64,000 nucleotides of DNA from Azospirillum ramasamyi. Lineage in GTDB: Bacteria; Pseudomonadota; Alphaproteobacteria; Azospirillales; Azospirillaceae. Under the pieces are notes generated by a model. That model ran no database searches. It saw only the letters and a list, made by a program, of their open reading frames with translations, and was not told where the DNA came from. Positions 17,388 to 26,929 of this stretch are shown here, in pieces (the stretch's first letter is position 1; every line of letters starts with the position of its first letter). The stretch spans positions 62,001 through 126,000 of the forward strand of contig NZ_CP029835.1 of NCBI RefSeq assembly GCF_003233655.1. The letters are read 5' to 3'. Both the position numbers and the translations under genes were made by a program.

Positions 17388-18569
17388 ATGATTCCGAATT
17401 TGGCCTTCACCTGGCAGCTCACGGAGGTCCACGGCTGGGGGCTGGTGGGTGTCCATACCGCCCTCTACCTCGCCGATCAGGGCCGGCCGCCGCTGCTGCT
17501 GGAAAAGCCGCTGATGGGCACCCTGCGTCCGGAGAACCGGGCGAAGCTGCAGCCGTTGGAAAGCCCCTACCAGCAGGTCGCCGCCATGGCCGACAGCGCC
17601 AAGGGCCACATGCTGCTGCTGAAGGAGTTCGATGTCCTGCACGCGCTGGGCAACGGCTTCACCGCCGGCGGCCCGTCCGGGCGCTTCCGCGGGCGCCGCA
17701 ACATCGGCGTCATCGCCTATGAGGAAACCCGCTTCACGCCCGAGGTGATGGCCCGCGCCCGCCAGTACGACCGCATCGTCGTGCACTCCACCTACAACAA
17801 GCAGCTTCTGGAAATCTGGGGCTTCGACAATGTCGGCCTCGCCTTCCAGGGCATCGACCCGACCGAGATGGTGGAGGCGGAGCCGAGCGGCCGCTTCGGC
17901 GACCGCTTCGTGATCTTCTCCGGCGGCAAGCTGGAGTTCCGCAAGGGGCAGGACATCGTGCTGGCCGCCTTCCTGCGCTTCCGTCAGCGCCATCCCGATG
18001 CGCTGCTGGTCACCGCCTGGCAGAACGCCTGGCCGGAGGTCGGCATGACCATGGCGGAATCGCCGCTGGCGGCGAAGCCGCCGCGGGTCCTGCCCAACAA
18101 CATGATCGACGTGAAGACCTGGGCGCTGGAGAACGGCGCCGACGAGGAGGGATTCGCCGACCTGGGCTTCCTCGGCCGCCACCAGATCGCCGGCGTGCTG
18201 GCCGACTGCCACGCCGCCGTCTTCCCCAACCGCTGCGAAGGGGCGACCAACCTCGTCGCCATGGAGGCGATGGCCTGCGGCGTCCCGGTGGTGCTGTCCA
18301 ACAACACCGGCCACCGCGACCTGCTGAAGAGCCGGGCCCATGGGGACGACCTGTGCCTGACGCTGGACCGGCAGGTTCCGGTCGCCGACCGCGACGGCAG
18401 CCGCTTCGGCTGGGGCGAATCCTCGGTCGACGAACTGGTGGAGGCGCTGGAGCGGCTCTACGCCGACCGTGCCGCCGCCAAGGCGCGCGCGGCCCGCGCC
18501 AAGGCCTTCATCCGCACCGAACGCAGCTGGCGCGCCTTCGCCGAGGCGTTCGTCGACGCCACGCAGTAA
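17388..18569 (+). CDS. glycosyltransferase family 4-like (GT-B)
   Basis: The protein has 393 residues from the ATG (MIPNLAFTWQLTEVHGWG) preceded by a G-rich Shine-Dalgarno (GGAACTGGGG). It has the GT-B C-terminal half with FSGGKLEFRKGQDIVLAAF and the E-x7-E nucleotide-sugar motif EGATNLVAMEAMACGVPVV at about residues 283-301. It acts in the cytoplasm, transferring a sugar from an NDP-sugar. The opening GWGLVGVHTALYLADQG resembles transferases whose acceptor site begins near the N-terminus. It stands divergent from fcl and convergent with the TPR-glycosyltransferase downstream. Donor and acceptor are unknown. Confidence 0.85.
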   Translation: MIPNLAFTWQLTEVHGWGLVGVHTALYLADQGRPPLLLEKPLMGTLRPENRAKLQPLESPYQQVAAMADSAKGHMLLLKEFDVLHALGNGFTAGGPSGRFRGRRNIGVIAYEETRFTPEVMARARQYDRIVVHSTYNKQLLEIWGFDNVGLAFQGIDPTEMVEAEPSGRFGDRFVIFSGGKLEFRKGQDIVLAAFLRFRQRHPDALLVTAWQNAWPEVGMTMAESPLAAKPPRVLPNNMIDVKTWALENGADEEGFADLGFLGRHQIAGVLADCHAAVFPNRCEGATNLVAMEAMACGVPVVLSNNTGHRDLLKSRAHGDDLCLTLDRQVPVADRDGSRFGWGESSVDELVEALERLYADRAAAKARAARAKAFIRTERSWRAFAEAFVDATQ

Positions 18570-18638
18570 GGTCCGGCCCCCTCTGCGTCCGCCCGGAGGG
18601 CTCGGCCAGAGGGATTCCAGGCCAGAGGGGAGGGAGGA

Positions 18639-20486
18639 TCAGCTCCCCACCCCGTCTAGGGCATCCAGCAGCCGGTGTGCCGCGGCGTCCCAGGTGAAGC
18701 TTTCCCTCAGGTGACGGGCGGCGTCGCGGCGCTCGCCTTCAGGGTTCCGGACGACCTGGGACAGAATGTCGGCCGCGGCATCCTCGTCCGGATGCCACCA
18801 GTCCAGCCCGTGGAAAGGCGGGTAGTAGGCCTCGCTGTAGGGCATCCGCGCCGGGCCGACGGTGCAGGGGATCAGGTGCGCGACCTCATCGTTGAGATAG
18901 GCGGTATAGGCGCTGTGCCGGGGCGCGATCAGGCCGGCCCCCAGGCAGCCGGCCCGGGTGATCGGCAGGTCCCAGCCCTCGCCGTGCGACAGGCTGAAAT
19001 AATGGGTCGCCATGGCATAGAGGGCGGCGATGCCCTGTTCGTCGTAGCGCTCGGTCAGCAGCGCGATCGGGGCGGCCTCCTCCAGCCGCCGGCCGGTGAC
19101 ACGCATGCCCTGCTCGACCAGCCGGCGGACCTCGCCGACCAGTGACGCCCCGCCCTTCCCCACCTTCAGGATCAGGATCGCGTCGTCATCGGCGCGGGTG
19201 GCGCGCAGCCAGACCCGCAGCAGCCCGTCCAGGTTCTTGCGCGCGACGAAGTCGGAGATGTTGAGGACGCGCACCCGGTAGTCCATGACCGCCCGTCCGC
19301 GCGGTCCCATGAGGGCCATCGGCCGGGCCGAGGCGTCCGCCGGGTTGGGAGCGATGCCGGGCGGACAGACGCGGATGCGGTCTTCCGGATGGCCGGCGGC
19401 GATCCAGGCCAGCCGCGAGGAGTCGGTCGGGACGACCACCAGATCGTGCGCCCGGTTGCAGGCGGCCCAACTGTCGGGGATCCGCGGCCCCTCGAACATG
19501 GTGTAGTTGACGGTCGGCACGCCGGGGATCGGCTCGACCAGCAACGGGGTCAGCATGCTGAGCGCCAGCCGGGGACGCAGGGGGTCGCCCAGCCGGCGCG
19601 CCGCCGCCTGCAGGATCGGGTCGGCGAAGGAGGGGCGCCAGCTCTCCTCGCCCTTCAGCCCGGCCAGCCGCAGCGTCTGCCCACGCTCCATGAGGCTGCG
19701 CACGAAATGCTGGGCGAAATCGCCATAGCCGGACAGCACCGAAAAGGGCGCGCGCACCAGCATCCCGTCCGGAACGTGCGGGCGGCGCGCCTCGTCGGCG
19801 ATGCGGAGGTAGAGACGGGCGCGGTCGAGGGTTTCGGTCGCACCGCCGGCCATGGGCGCGGCCTCCGCCCCCAATTCTGCCCCCAATTCTGCCGATGCCT
19901 TCGACAGGGCCTCATCCGCCAGATCGGGGCGGCCAAGCGACAACCACGCTCCGGCCAGATGGCTGCGGGCGTCGCTATGGCCGGGATGCCGCGCCAGCAC
20001 GCCGGACAGGATTTCGGCCGCTTCGGCAAAGGCGCCGTTCGACATCAGCGATACCGACAGCAGGACCCGGCGGTTGGGATCCTCGGGCGCCAGTCTGGCG
20101 GCATGGCGGAGATGGCGCGTGGCGCCCACATTGTCGCCCAACCCGTGCAGCAGGCTGCCCAGGCGCTCATGCGCTTCCATCTGATCGGGGATCAACGCCG
20201 CGACGATGCGGAACTGGGCGGCGGCCTTGATCCCGGCGCCTTTCGTCTGCCGAACCACCGCCAGATTGATGCGTGCCTGCACGAAAAGAGGGTCGAGCGC
20301 GACCAGCCGCGACAGCGCGCCCTCCGCCTCGTCCAGGCGGCCAAGCTCGTACAGGATCGCGCCGGCAAGGTTGAGCGCCCCGGAATCGCCGGGATTCCCG
20401 CGCAACGCCTGCTCGGCCAGTGCCAGGGCTTCGTCGCGCCGTCCGGCCCGGTACTGCTCGATGGCGCGTGCGGTGTCTTGACCCAT
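18639..20486 (-). CDS. TPR-fused glycosyltransferase (GT4-like)
   Basis: The protein has 615 residues from MGQDTARAIEQ; a start 14 codons upstream is possible. TPRs occupy about residues 1-200 (for example GALNLAGAILYELGRLDEAEG). A GT-B transferase follows: GYGDFAQHFVRSLMERGQ, NYTMFEGPRIPDSW, a glycan-type hinge VLNISDFVARKNLDGLLRVW and the donor motif FSLSHGEGWDLPITRAGCLG. It is one of five TPR-fused transferase genes in the window, the TPR arm presumably selecting a protein or complex partner. A direct repeat of GCCCCCAATTCT at 19867-19892 encodes a local AELGAELGAE duplication. It is convergent with the gene upstream in the window. Confidence 0.82.
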   Translation of the reverse strand: MGQDTARAIEQYRAGRRDEALALAEQALRGNPGDSGALNLAGAILYELGRLDEAEGALSRLVALDPLFVQARINLAVVRQTKGAGIKAAAQFRIVAALIPDQMEAHERLGSLLHGLGDNVGATRHLRHAARLAPEDPNRRVLLSVSLMSNGAFAEAAEILSGVLARHPGHSDARSHLAGAWLSLGRPDLADEALSKASAELGAELGAEAAPMAGGATETLDRARLYLRIADEARRPHVPDGMLVRAPFSVLSGYGDFAQHFVRSLMERGQTLRLAGLKGEESWRPSFADPILQAAARRLGDPLRPRLALSMLTPLLVEPIPGVPTVNYTMFEGPRIPDSWAACNRAHDLVVVPTDSSRLAWIAAGHPEDRIRVCPPGIAPNPADASARPMALMGPRGRAVMDYRVRVLNISDFVARKNLDGLLRVWLRATRADDDAILILKVGKGGASLVGEVRRLVEQGMRVTGRRLEEAAPIALLTERYDEQGIAALYAMATHYFSLSHGEGWDLPITRAGCLGAGLIAPRHSAYTAYLNDEVAHLIPCTVGPARMPYSEAYYPPFHGLDWWHPDEDAAADILSQVVRNPEGERRDAARHLRESFTWDAAAHRLLDALDGVGS

Positions 20487-21008
20487 GACGTTATCTTGAC
20501 CGAAAGGTTGGCGATGCGAACGCCCCACCCTGCTCTACGAACGCGTGGGGCAATGCAGAGGGCAGGTGTCCCGAGCAGCTTTTCCGAACCCCATCCATGC
20601 AATGGACGGATCTGGAAAATCTGAAAAGCCATGCGACCCGCAGCCTCCTCCTGGTCAGCCTGCTGCCCGATCGAGAAAACTGCTTGAGTGAAACCTCATG
20701 GCCAAGACAGACACTTTGCCTGTCTGGTCCCGGCGCATCATCCGCCGCGGATAGCACAGGCCAATTTGGCAGGTCAATCGCTACCCGCCGGCCCATCGAT
20801 ATTGCAACCCTTCAAAGCCATCCCATCGCTTGGAAAATTCATGATCGGTCGGACGGTGTATCAGGTGGGGAATACCTTCACGAGGAACGGTGTTGTTTCT
20901 TCCCCTGGAAAGTCAAAGGTGGAAAGCTTATGAAGCGAGCCAGCCGACGACCGACGACACTTGGCCGCAGGACGATGCACACGTTACCCCGATGAGCATC
21001 ACTGATCC
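20487..21008. other. intergenic region without a supported gene
   Basis: This 522-bp region lies between divergent transcription units. Open frames here lack family resemblance. A 21-codon frame at 20931-20995 is preceded by a purine-rich stretch (AAAGGTGGAAAG) and could be a leader peptide, but evidence is thin. GC content falls towards the downstream glycosyltransferase, so promoters for both sides probably lie here. I could not fix any. Confidence 0.4.
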
Positions 21009-22006
21009 ATGCGCCTCCAGAAAGTTCTTTTGATCATGAAGCTTTTCATCCTCGATCCCTATCAGACGAATGCGAGCGATTCCTATACAGAGACAAAAGG
21101 AATGGGAGGGATCATTTCATCATTGGTATATTTTTCTGATTGCCTTGCCAACGAGGGTCATCAAGTGACCCTTTCCATTCTTAGCGAATCCGGATCGCGC
21201 AAGAGTGGTGTCCAGATATTGAACTGCATCAACTTAACCGTCTCGGACATTTCCGGGGCAGATGCGATCATCGTCAATAATAATGCGAACAACGCAGCAA
21301 AAATAAAGAAACTTCTTCCTTCAACTCCCGTTTTTCTATGGGTTCACATCCACCATGACGTAATGTTTCAGGATCTAGGGATTCTGGCTCATTATCTGGA
21401 CACTGAACATGCACGCTCCGTCGATGGAATTGTGTTCGTCAGCGAGTCGCAAAGACGGGTCTTCCTGGAAAAGTTCAAGGACACCATTGCCGCTGAGCGG
21501 TGCCATGTGATCCGCAACGCCTGCAACCCCTTCATCCTCCGGCCGCAAGACGACGAGGCCAGGCTGTTCGATCGGAAGCGAGCGGCGCTGGAGGTGGCCT
21601 ATGTCTCGGCGCCGCCGCGCGGGCTGGAAACATTGCTGAAACTGTGGCCGGAGATCCTGGCCGAATGCCCGACCGCAAAGCTTACCATCTACTCCGGTCA
21701 GTCGATCTACGGCATCACGGAGGCGAACGAACGCTACAACAGCCTGCTCAGCAACCTGAACGTGGAGGGCGCCGAATATCGCGGCCCTCTCTCCCATGCC
21801 CGCCTTTCAGAGCAGTTGCTGAACACCGCCATCGTCGCCTACCCCACTGCCATCGAGGAAACCTCAGGCATTGCGCCGCTTGAAGCACTTGCCGCCGGCT
21901 GCAGTTTGGTCTGCACGGATCGCGGCGCGCTTCCGGAAAGCACGGCCGGCTTCGCCACCATGGTTCCCTACGGTAACGGCGGCGACAGCTTCGAAGAGGC
22001 ATTCAA
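21009..22006 (+). pseudogene. glycosyltransferase gene, 5' part, split by Tn3-family transposon
   Basis: The frame encodes a GT-B glycosyltransferase: MKLFILDPYQTNASDSY (start either here or nine codons later at 21036), GMGGIISSLVYFSDCLANEGH, VFLWVHIHHDV, YVSAPPRGLETLLKLWPEI and the donor motif EETSGIAPLEALAAGCSLV. At EEAFK the transposon's terminal repeat begins, and the frame stops inside it after KRAAR. Joining TTCAA to base 27569 restores an uninterrupted frame that ends at 27731, giving a 386-codon intact gene. The first half is AT-rich (many AAT, AAA, TTA codons) and the second half is GC-rich, which suggests a mosaic origin. The truncated product lacks the last 54 residues and is probably inactive. 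Confidence 0.88.
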
Positions 22007-22044
22007 GAGGGCAGCGCGATAAGTGTCAGCTAAACAACGCTAAG
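22007..22044 (+). repeat. left terminal inverted repeat of Tn3-family element
   Basis: These 38 bp match the right end at 36 positions (T and A here against C and G at the two differences). Similarity continues for about 8 bp inward (GCAGAACG). Confidence 0.93.
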
Positions 22045-22069
22045 GCAGAACGATCTGAGAACATGGTGG

Positions 22070-25027
22070 TCAGGCAGCCCGACGTTGGCGCTCAAGGTTG
22101 AGCGGGCGCCGGCCGACCGGTGTGGACGCCGCCCGTTCCCACAGGAAATCGCCCGACAGGCCGATGTGTTCCCAGCCGACCGGAGACGTGTGGGCAAGCA
22201 GTTCATCAGGCACCGCCTCTCCCTTCGCACGAAGGTGCGCGATGGCATCGGCCATGTAGGTGGAGTTCCAATAGACGATGGCGGCGATCAACAGGTTCAG
22301 TCCCGAGGCCCGGTATTCCTGTGTCTCCGTGCCGCGATCGGCAATCCGGCCTTGCTTGAAGGTACAGATCGCCTGGGCCAGGGCATGACGCTGTTCTCCC
22401 TTGTTAAGACCGGCGTGGCAGCGCCGCCTCAGTTCCGGGCTCTCCAACCAGTCGAGCATGAACAGAGTGCGTTCGATCCGGCCAAGCTCCTGGAGAGCAA
22501 GGTCGAGTTGGTTCTGCCGCTCATAAGCCGCCAGCTTCTTCAGCATGGTGGACGGCGCGACCGAACCGCTCTTCAGGGATGCGACCAGGCGCACGACCTC
22601 ATCCCAATGCTCGCGGATAACCTCCACCTTGATCCGCCGTCCGAGAAGCGGCAGCAAGGCCTTGTAGGATCCGGAAGGTTCGATGCTGGCCAACTTCCGG
22701 TCGGGGAAGTCACGCAGCCGGGGACAGAAGCGGAAACCGAGCAGTGAGCAGAGAATGAAGACATGGTCGGACACGCCCCCGGTGTCCACGTAATGGGTGT
22801 CGATCTTCAAACTGGTGCCGTGGTGGAGCAGCCCATCGAGCACATAAGGCGCCTCGTGGGTCGCGGCCGAAATGACCTGGACATGGTAGGGGCCATGCTG
22901 ATCGGAGACATGAGTGTAGAAGCTGAAGCCGGGATCGACGCCATAGCGGGCGTTTACTTCGCCGGCGACGTTCCCTCGTTTTCCAGAGCGAAAGAATTGT
23001 CCATCCGATGAGGATGTCGTTCCACTCCCCCACAGAGCGGCGATCGGTAAGCGGTGCTGCGCCTCGATGATCCGGGCCAGGGCCGCCCGGTAGGTTTCGG
23101 GACGGATGTAGGCATCGGCGGTCCACACCAGCTGGTCGCGGGTCACGCCTTGGCTGGCGTCCGCCATGCGTGCCAAGCCCAGATTGGTGCCGTCGGCGAG
23201 GATAGCGGCGAGCAGCGCGTTCTCGTTGGCGCAGGGCTCGCCGGTGCGCAGGTTCGTGAACGCCGCCGCGAAGCCCGTCGCGCGGTTGACCTCATGCAGC
23301 AGTTCGGTGATGCGCACGCGTGGCAGCAAAGCGTCGAGGCGGCCGGCCAGGACAGTTGCCTCCACAGGCGTCGTCGCCCTCAGCGGCGTGATGTGCAACC
23401 GATCGTCTCGGAGTTCGACCCCATCAAGTTGGCTACGCCGGAGCCGCAGAGTGAAGCGCTTCAGCCGCTCGTCGAGTTCCTGACCACGCATTGCTATCCA
23501 GGCATCGGCTGTGTCAGGCAACCCCAACTCCGACAGGACCGGCGCGACGGCCATGGTTGGCAGCAGATAACTGTCGAAACGGCGATAGTTGGAGGACCGT
23601 TCGACCCAGACATCGCCGGAGCGGAGTTTGTTGCGCAGAGTGGCGACCACCGCCATCTCGTACAGCCGGCGATTGGGTTTCCCGCCATCGACGACCAGCC
23701 GTCGCCACTCCTTGCGGAAAGGCATCGGTGCGTCCGCCGGTATGTCGCGCTTTCCGGACTGGTTGAGATCGCGCAGCAGCGCGACCGCTGCGAGCAGCGG
23801 GTCGTTGTCCCTGGCAGCCTTGAAGGTGAGAGCTTCGAGAAGAGCCGGGAGGAACTTCCGGATCGTGATGTAGCGGTCGGCGGCACGGACAAGGGGATTC
23901 TCCTCCGCCAAATCGGCAAGGCTGGCCACTTCGGGGCGGGCACGCAACAGCTTCGCCCAGCCGACGCTCTCGTCGACGACGGCAAAAGCATCACGGTCGC
24001 TGTCCTGGGCTACGGCGAGCGCCTCAATGGTGTCATGGAAGAGCCGCATCAGGCGGCCGACATCGCGTGTGGTCGCGGCGTAAGTCTTTTCCTTGGCGTG
24101 CTTGCCCCGTGTGAAGGCGCCACCGATCAGCCGGTCGGCCATGTCGAGCACGGCGTCGATCAATCGGGATTCCAGATCGAACAGCACGGCAACCAGGGTT
24201 GCTCGCCGCCGTTGAGCGGTGTAGCGGCCGAGCAGATAGGCGGGCGATGCCTGACCTTCCCGGACGAACTGGCGGAACCGGACTTCGGGAATGCGCGTGT
24301 CGATGTCGGATGCGATCCCAATGGCGCGGACGGCCTGAAGCTTGTCGAGCAGGTCACGGACATGTCCGGCTTTCGGCGCGCTCGGCATCGCCTTCAACCA
24401 GGAAAGAGGAGTCCCGCCGAGGTCAGGATCGACCACCGGCAGACGATCGAGTTCGGCCAGTTGCTCGTCGGTGAGGCCGGCAAGCAGAGCATCCACCGCC
24501 CGCTTGCGGGCACGGGCGCGCCCAGCGGCGCCGGTGCGCTCGATCACCGGCAATGCCGGCAGAATGAGGTTTTGGGAGCGGAGGGCGGAGACGATGGCGG
24601 TGACGATCGGTTCCGGCCTGTTCGTGGTCCAGGCGGCCTGGGCGGCCGCTTCGATCATGAAGGGAAGATCGAGATTGGTCGATGGCCGCAACCCGAGCAT
24701 GGCGGCGAGTTGCCGAGCATGATCGGTCATCGTCTGGGGCCGGCGCGCATAAGCGGTGAACAGGTGCGCCGGCACATGGATCTGGGTGGCGATCCAGTCG
24801 ACGAGAGCGTCGAGCGGTTCCTCGATCTGGGCAAGCGCGCGGCCGGAATGCCGAAGCAGCGCCAGCTGCACGGCAAAGCCCAGCCGGTTGGCCGTGCCCC
24901 GCCGTGTCAGAACGAGGTCCTGATCCGAAGGGGTGAGCGTGAAGCGACGCGCCAGAGCATCCCGATCCGCGGGAATACCAAGAAGCCGCCGTAACTCCGT
25001 GTCGGGCAACAAACGATGTCGCGGCAC
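22070..25027 (-). CDS. tnpA: Tn3-family transposase
   Basis: The 985-residue product has the normal length for the family. The N-terminal DNA-binding half begins RHRLLPDTELRRLLGIPADRD. The C-terminal catalytic half (DDE_Tnp_Tn3) contains FSFYTHVSDQHGPYHVQVI, DTGGVSDHVFILCSLLG and NKGEQRHALAQAICTFKQGRI, the regions that carry the acidic triad and the conserved C-terminal block. It recognises the 38-bp ends and makes the replicative cointegrate. The gene ends 26 bp inside the left terminal repeat. The 240 bp upstream, before the passenger gene, hold no recognisable gene. Confidence 0.95.
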   Translation of the reverse strand: MPRHRLLPDTELRRLLGIPADRDALARRFTLTPSDQDLVLTRRGTANRLGFAVQLALLRHSGRALAQIEEPLDALVDWIATQIHVPAHLFTAYARRPQTMTDHARQLAAMLGLRPSTNLDLPFMIEAAAQAAWTTNRPEPIVTAIVSALRSQNLILPALPVIERTGAAGRARARKRAVDALLAGLTDEQLAELDRLPVVDPDLGGTPLSWLKAMPSAPKAGHVRDLLDKLQAVRAIGIASDIDTRIPEVRFRQFVREGQASPAYLLGRYTAQRRRATLVAVLFDLESRLIDAVLDMADRLIGGAFTRGKHAKEKTYAATTRDVGRLMRLFHDTIEALAVAQDSDRDAFAVVDESVGWAKLLRARPEVASLADLAEENPLVRAADRYITIRKFLPALLEALTFKAARDNDPLLAAVALLRDLNQSGKRDIPADAPMPFRKEWRRLVVDGGKPNRRLYEMAVVATLRNKLRSGDVWVERSSNYRRFDSYLLPTMAVAPVLSELGLPDTADAWIAMRGQELDERLKRFTLRLRRSQLDGVELRDDRLHITPLRATTPVEATVLAGRLDALLPRVRITELLHEVNRATGFAAAFTNLRTGEPCANENALLAAILADGTNLGLARMADASQGVTRDQLVWTADAYIRPETYRAALARIIEAQHRLPIAALWGSGTTSSSDGQFFRSGKRGNVAGEVNARYGVDPGFSFYTHVSDQHGPYHVQVISAATHEAPYVLDGLLHHGTSLKIDTHYVDTGGVSDHVFILCSLLGFRFCPRLRDFPDRKLASIEPSGSYKALLPLLGRRIKVEVIREHWDEVVRLVASLKSGSVAPSTMLKKLAAYERQNQLDLALQELGRIERTLFMLDWLESPELRRRCHAGLNKGEQRHALAQAICTFKQGRIADRGTETQEYRASGLNLLIAAIVYWNSTYMADAIAHLRAKGEAVPDELLAHTSPVGWEHIGLSGDFLWERAASTPVGRRPLNLERQRRAA

Positions 25028-25267
25028 GCCATCTCCCTCTCCAGCCGGTGCCAGACCCCAAGGCCGGCTTATGACGGGGAAGGGTTATGGACGAACGCAG
25101 GACCGCCTGTCACGGAACCGCGCTGCCCGCCTGTCCGCATTGCCACCCTTTGACGGACAACCGGCAGCGAGGCAACAGTCCTGGCATCAGGCCGATGGCA
25201 CCACCCAGATGTCGGTTGCCGACAGCGAACGAACGTTCAGAGCGTCGCCAGCATTGGCTTCCATTAT

Positions 25268-26083
25268 TCAGATCGTGACGGCGGAGGACCAGGTGCCTGG
25301 ATAGGCCGGTTCCCGCCGGGCGATCCAGGCGCCCAGCCCCTCGCGCAGGTCGGCGGTCGGCGCCATCCGGGCGAACTGCTCGGCCTCCACCGCCAAACCT
25401 TCGGCGATGGGCAGATTGATGCCCCGCGTGACCGCGGTGAGGATGGTGGCAACGGCGAGCGGCGAATGGACGAGAATGCGCTCCAACAGCATCCGCGCCG
25501 CCGGCAACAGTTCCTCATGAGGAACGACCGCGTTGACGAGGCCCAGTTCCAGCGCCCGATCGGGCGAAAAGGTCTCACCGGTGAGCAGCAACTGCATGGC
25601 GCGCTTGCGCCCGGCGAGCCTGGGCAGGCGCTGGGTGCCGCCAAAGGTGGGCGGCATCCCAAGGCGGATCTCGGGCTTAGCGAAGACGGCGCGCTCGCTG
25701 GCGATTGCGAGGGGAGCGGCTTCCGTCACCTCGCAGCCGCCGCCATAGGCGAGGCCGTTGACCGCCACCAGGATGGGTTTGCGGAACGCCTCGATGCGGG
25801 CGGTGAGCCGCTGGCCGCGCGCCACGAAGTCACGAAGTGCCGCTTCGGGACTCTCTGCCACGGAGCGGGAGAACTCGGGAATGTCGCCGCCGGCGGAGAA
25901 GGCGCGCCCTGTTCCGGTGAGGATCACCCCACGTACATGGTTGTCGCCCTCGATGTCGTCGAGAACCCCGAGCAAGGCGTCGATGGTCTCGTAATTGAGG
26001 GCATTGAGCTTCTCCGGGCGGTTCAGCGTCAGCGTCGCGATCGCTCCGTCGATCTCCTTCAGGACACACTCGATCATAATCAT
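25268..26083 (-). CDS. enoyl-CoA hydratase/isomerase family protein (transposon passenger)
   Basis: The 271-residue crotonase-fold protein begins with IATLTLNRPEKLNALN and has the oxyanion-hole segment VILTGTGRAFSAGGDIPEF at about residues 54-72. A second one (LVAVNGLAYGGGCEVTEAAPLAIAS) lies at about 105-129, then IRLGMPPTFGGTQRLPRLAG, with Pro near the position of one catalytic Glu. Crotonases hydrate enoyl-CoA in beta-oxidation or act on other acyl-CoAs. The start has GAGGGGATG just upstream. It is divergent from the tetR gene with a shared operator-like palindrome, so acyl-CoA- or xenobiotic-responsive repression is plausible. It is unrelated to the glycan genes around and arrived with the transposon. 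Confidence 0.9.
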   Translation of the reverse strand: MIMIECVLKEIDGAIATLTLNRPEKLNALNYETIDALLGVLDDIEGDNHVRGVILTGTGRAFSAGGDIPEFSRSVAESPEAALRDFVARGQRLTARIEAFRKPILVAVNGLAYGGGCEVTEAAPLAIASERAVFAKPEIRLGMPPTFGGTQRLPRLAGRKRAMQLLLTGETFSPDRALELGLVNAVVPHEELLPAARMLLERILVHSPLAVATILTAVTRGINLPIAEGLAVEAEQFARMAPTADLREGLGAWIARREPAYPGTWSSAVTI

Positions 26084-26130
26084 CCCCTCTTCGTCGGTGA
26101 GGAGGGCAGGATGGCCGCCGTGGCGGCTTG

Positions 26131-26154
26131 AGTATACTCACTGTACGGTATACT
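26131..26154. promoter_or_regulatory. operator-like palindrome between enoyl-CoA hydratase gene and tetR
   Basis: AGTATAC and GTATACT are perfect inverted arms around a 10-bp spacer, 10 bp before the ATG of tetR and about 48 bp upstream of the divergent hydratase start. Arm spacing and position fit a TetR-family autorepressor site, and the TATAC boxes could double as -10 elements. Confidence 0.55.
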
Positions 26155-26163
26155 TTGGCCATC

Positions 26164-26763
26164 ATGCCAAGACATGCGAACACGCGCGGACGGATCATCC
26201 AGGCAGCATCCAAGCTCTTCTATGCGGAGGGGATCGGCCGCGTCAGTGTCGATGCCATCGCCGAGAAGGCGGGCATCACCAAGCGCACGCTCTATTATCA
26301 TTTCGAGAGCAAGGATGACCTCGTCGCCGCCTATCTTGACGCGCGCGACCAGCCCAACCTGAAGCTGATGGCGAGCTGGTTCGCTGGCGCCGAAGGCGGG
26401 GCGGCAGAGAAGGTTGCAGCCATCTTCGCCAGCCTCGCGCGCAACGCACGCCACCCGAAATGGAAGGGCTGCGGCTTCCTGCGGACCACGGCGGAACTAG
26501 CCGCCCTGCCGGGCCATCCCGCTGTGAAGATCGGCGCGCGTCACAAGAGTGCCTTCGCCTCATGGCTTGCGGACGAACTGGAGCTTGCGGGTTATAACAA
26601 TCCGCAAGCCCTCGCACGCCAGATCCTGTTGCTGCTCGACGGCGCCTTCTCCGCATCGCTGGTGCACCGCGACGCCAGTTGGTTCGAAGAGGCCGGTCAC
26701 GCCGCCCACGCTTTGGTGAATGGCCATCCACGGAAACACGAGGACCAGCAGAGCCAAGCCTGA
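26164..26763 (+). CDS. TetR/AcrR-family transcriptional regulator (transposon passenger)
   Basis: The protein has 199 residues from the ATG MPRHANTRGR; a TTG 12 codons upstream would run through the palindrome and is unlikely. The N-terminal helix-turn-helix reads IIQAASKLFYAEGIGRVSVD, then AIAEKAGITKRTLYYHFESKDDLV. The C-terminal ligand domain has KWKGCGFLRTTAELA and ends in a helical QILLLLDGAFSASLVHRD. It probably represses itself and the divergent enoyl-CoA hydratase through the palindrome between them. The ligand is unknown, with an acyl-CoA or related acid a guess from the neighbour. Confidence 0.9.
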   Translation: MPRHANTRGRIIQAASKLFYAEGIGRVSVDAIAEKAGITKRTLYYHFESKDDLVAAYLDARDQPNLKLMASWFAGAEGGAAEKVAAIFASLARNARHPKWKGCGFLRTTAELAALPGHPAVKIGARHKSAFASWLADELELAGYNNPQALARQILLLLDGAFSASLVHRDASWFEEAGHAAHALVNGHPRKHEDQQSQA

Positions 26764-26810
26764 TCGCGCCAGGGCTCTTCTTCTCGCGACACTCTGATCC
26801 GCCTGGGCCA

Positions 26811-26918
26811 GCGTGTCCGATTTCCCGCCCTTTGATGGCCAGCCGCCGAAGTGTCCGTCAACCCGCGTTGACGACGGCTTTCCGGACACATAGTTTGTCG
26901 GACGGGTTTCCGGACAAA
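26811..26918. other. putative res (resolution) site of the transposon
   Basis: Several inverted GTGTCCG/CGGACAC-type arms lie just before tnpR. GTGTCCG at 26851 pairs with CGGACAC at 26883-26889, enclosing the palindrome GTCAAC-CCGC-GTTGAC. TTTGTCGG and CCGGACAAA flank 26894-26918, and GTGTCCGA occurs at 26812. This multi-subsite layout is typical of serine-resolvase res sites and also covers the tnpR promoter. Confidence 0.6.
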
Positions 26919-26929
26919 CGGAGCGGGCG

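Noticed and set aside
22007..22022. Natural C-terminus KRAAR of the split glycosyltransferase
   Set aside because: These residues and the stop come from the transposon's terminal repeat. The true end lies at 27569-27731.
23054..24994. 646-codon frame antisense to tnpA
   Set aside because: tnpA is full length with conserved transposase blocks. The antisense frame shows no homology.
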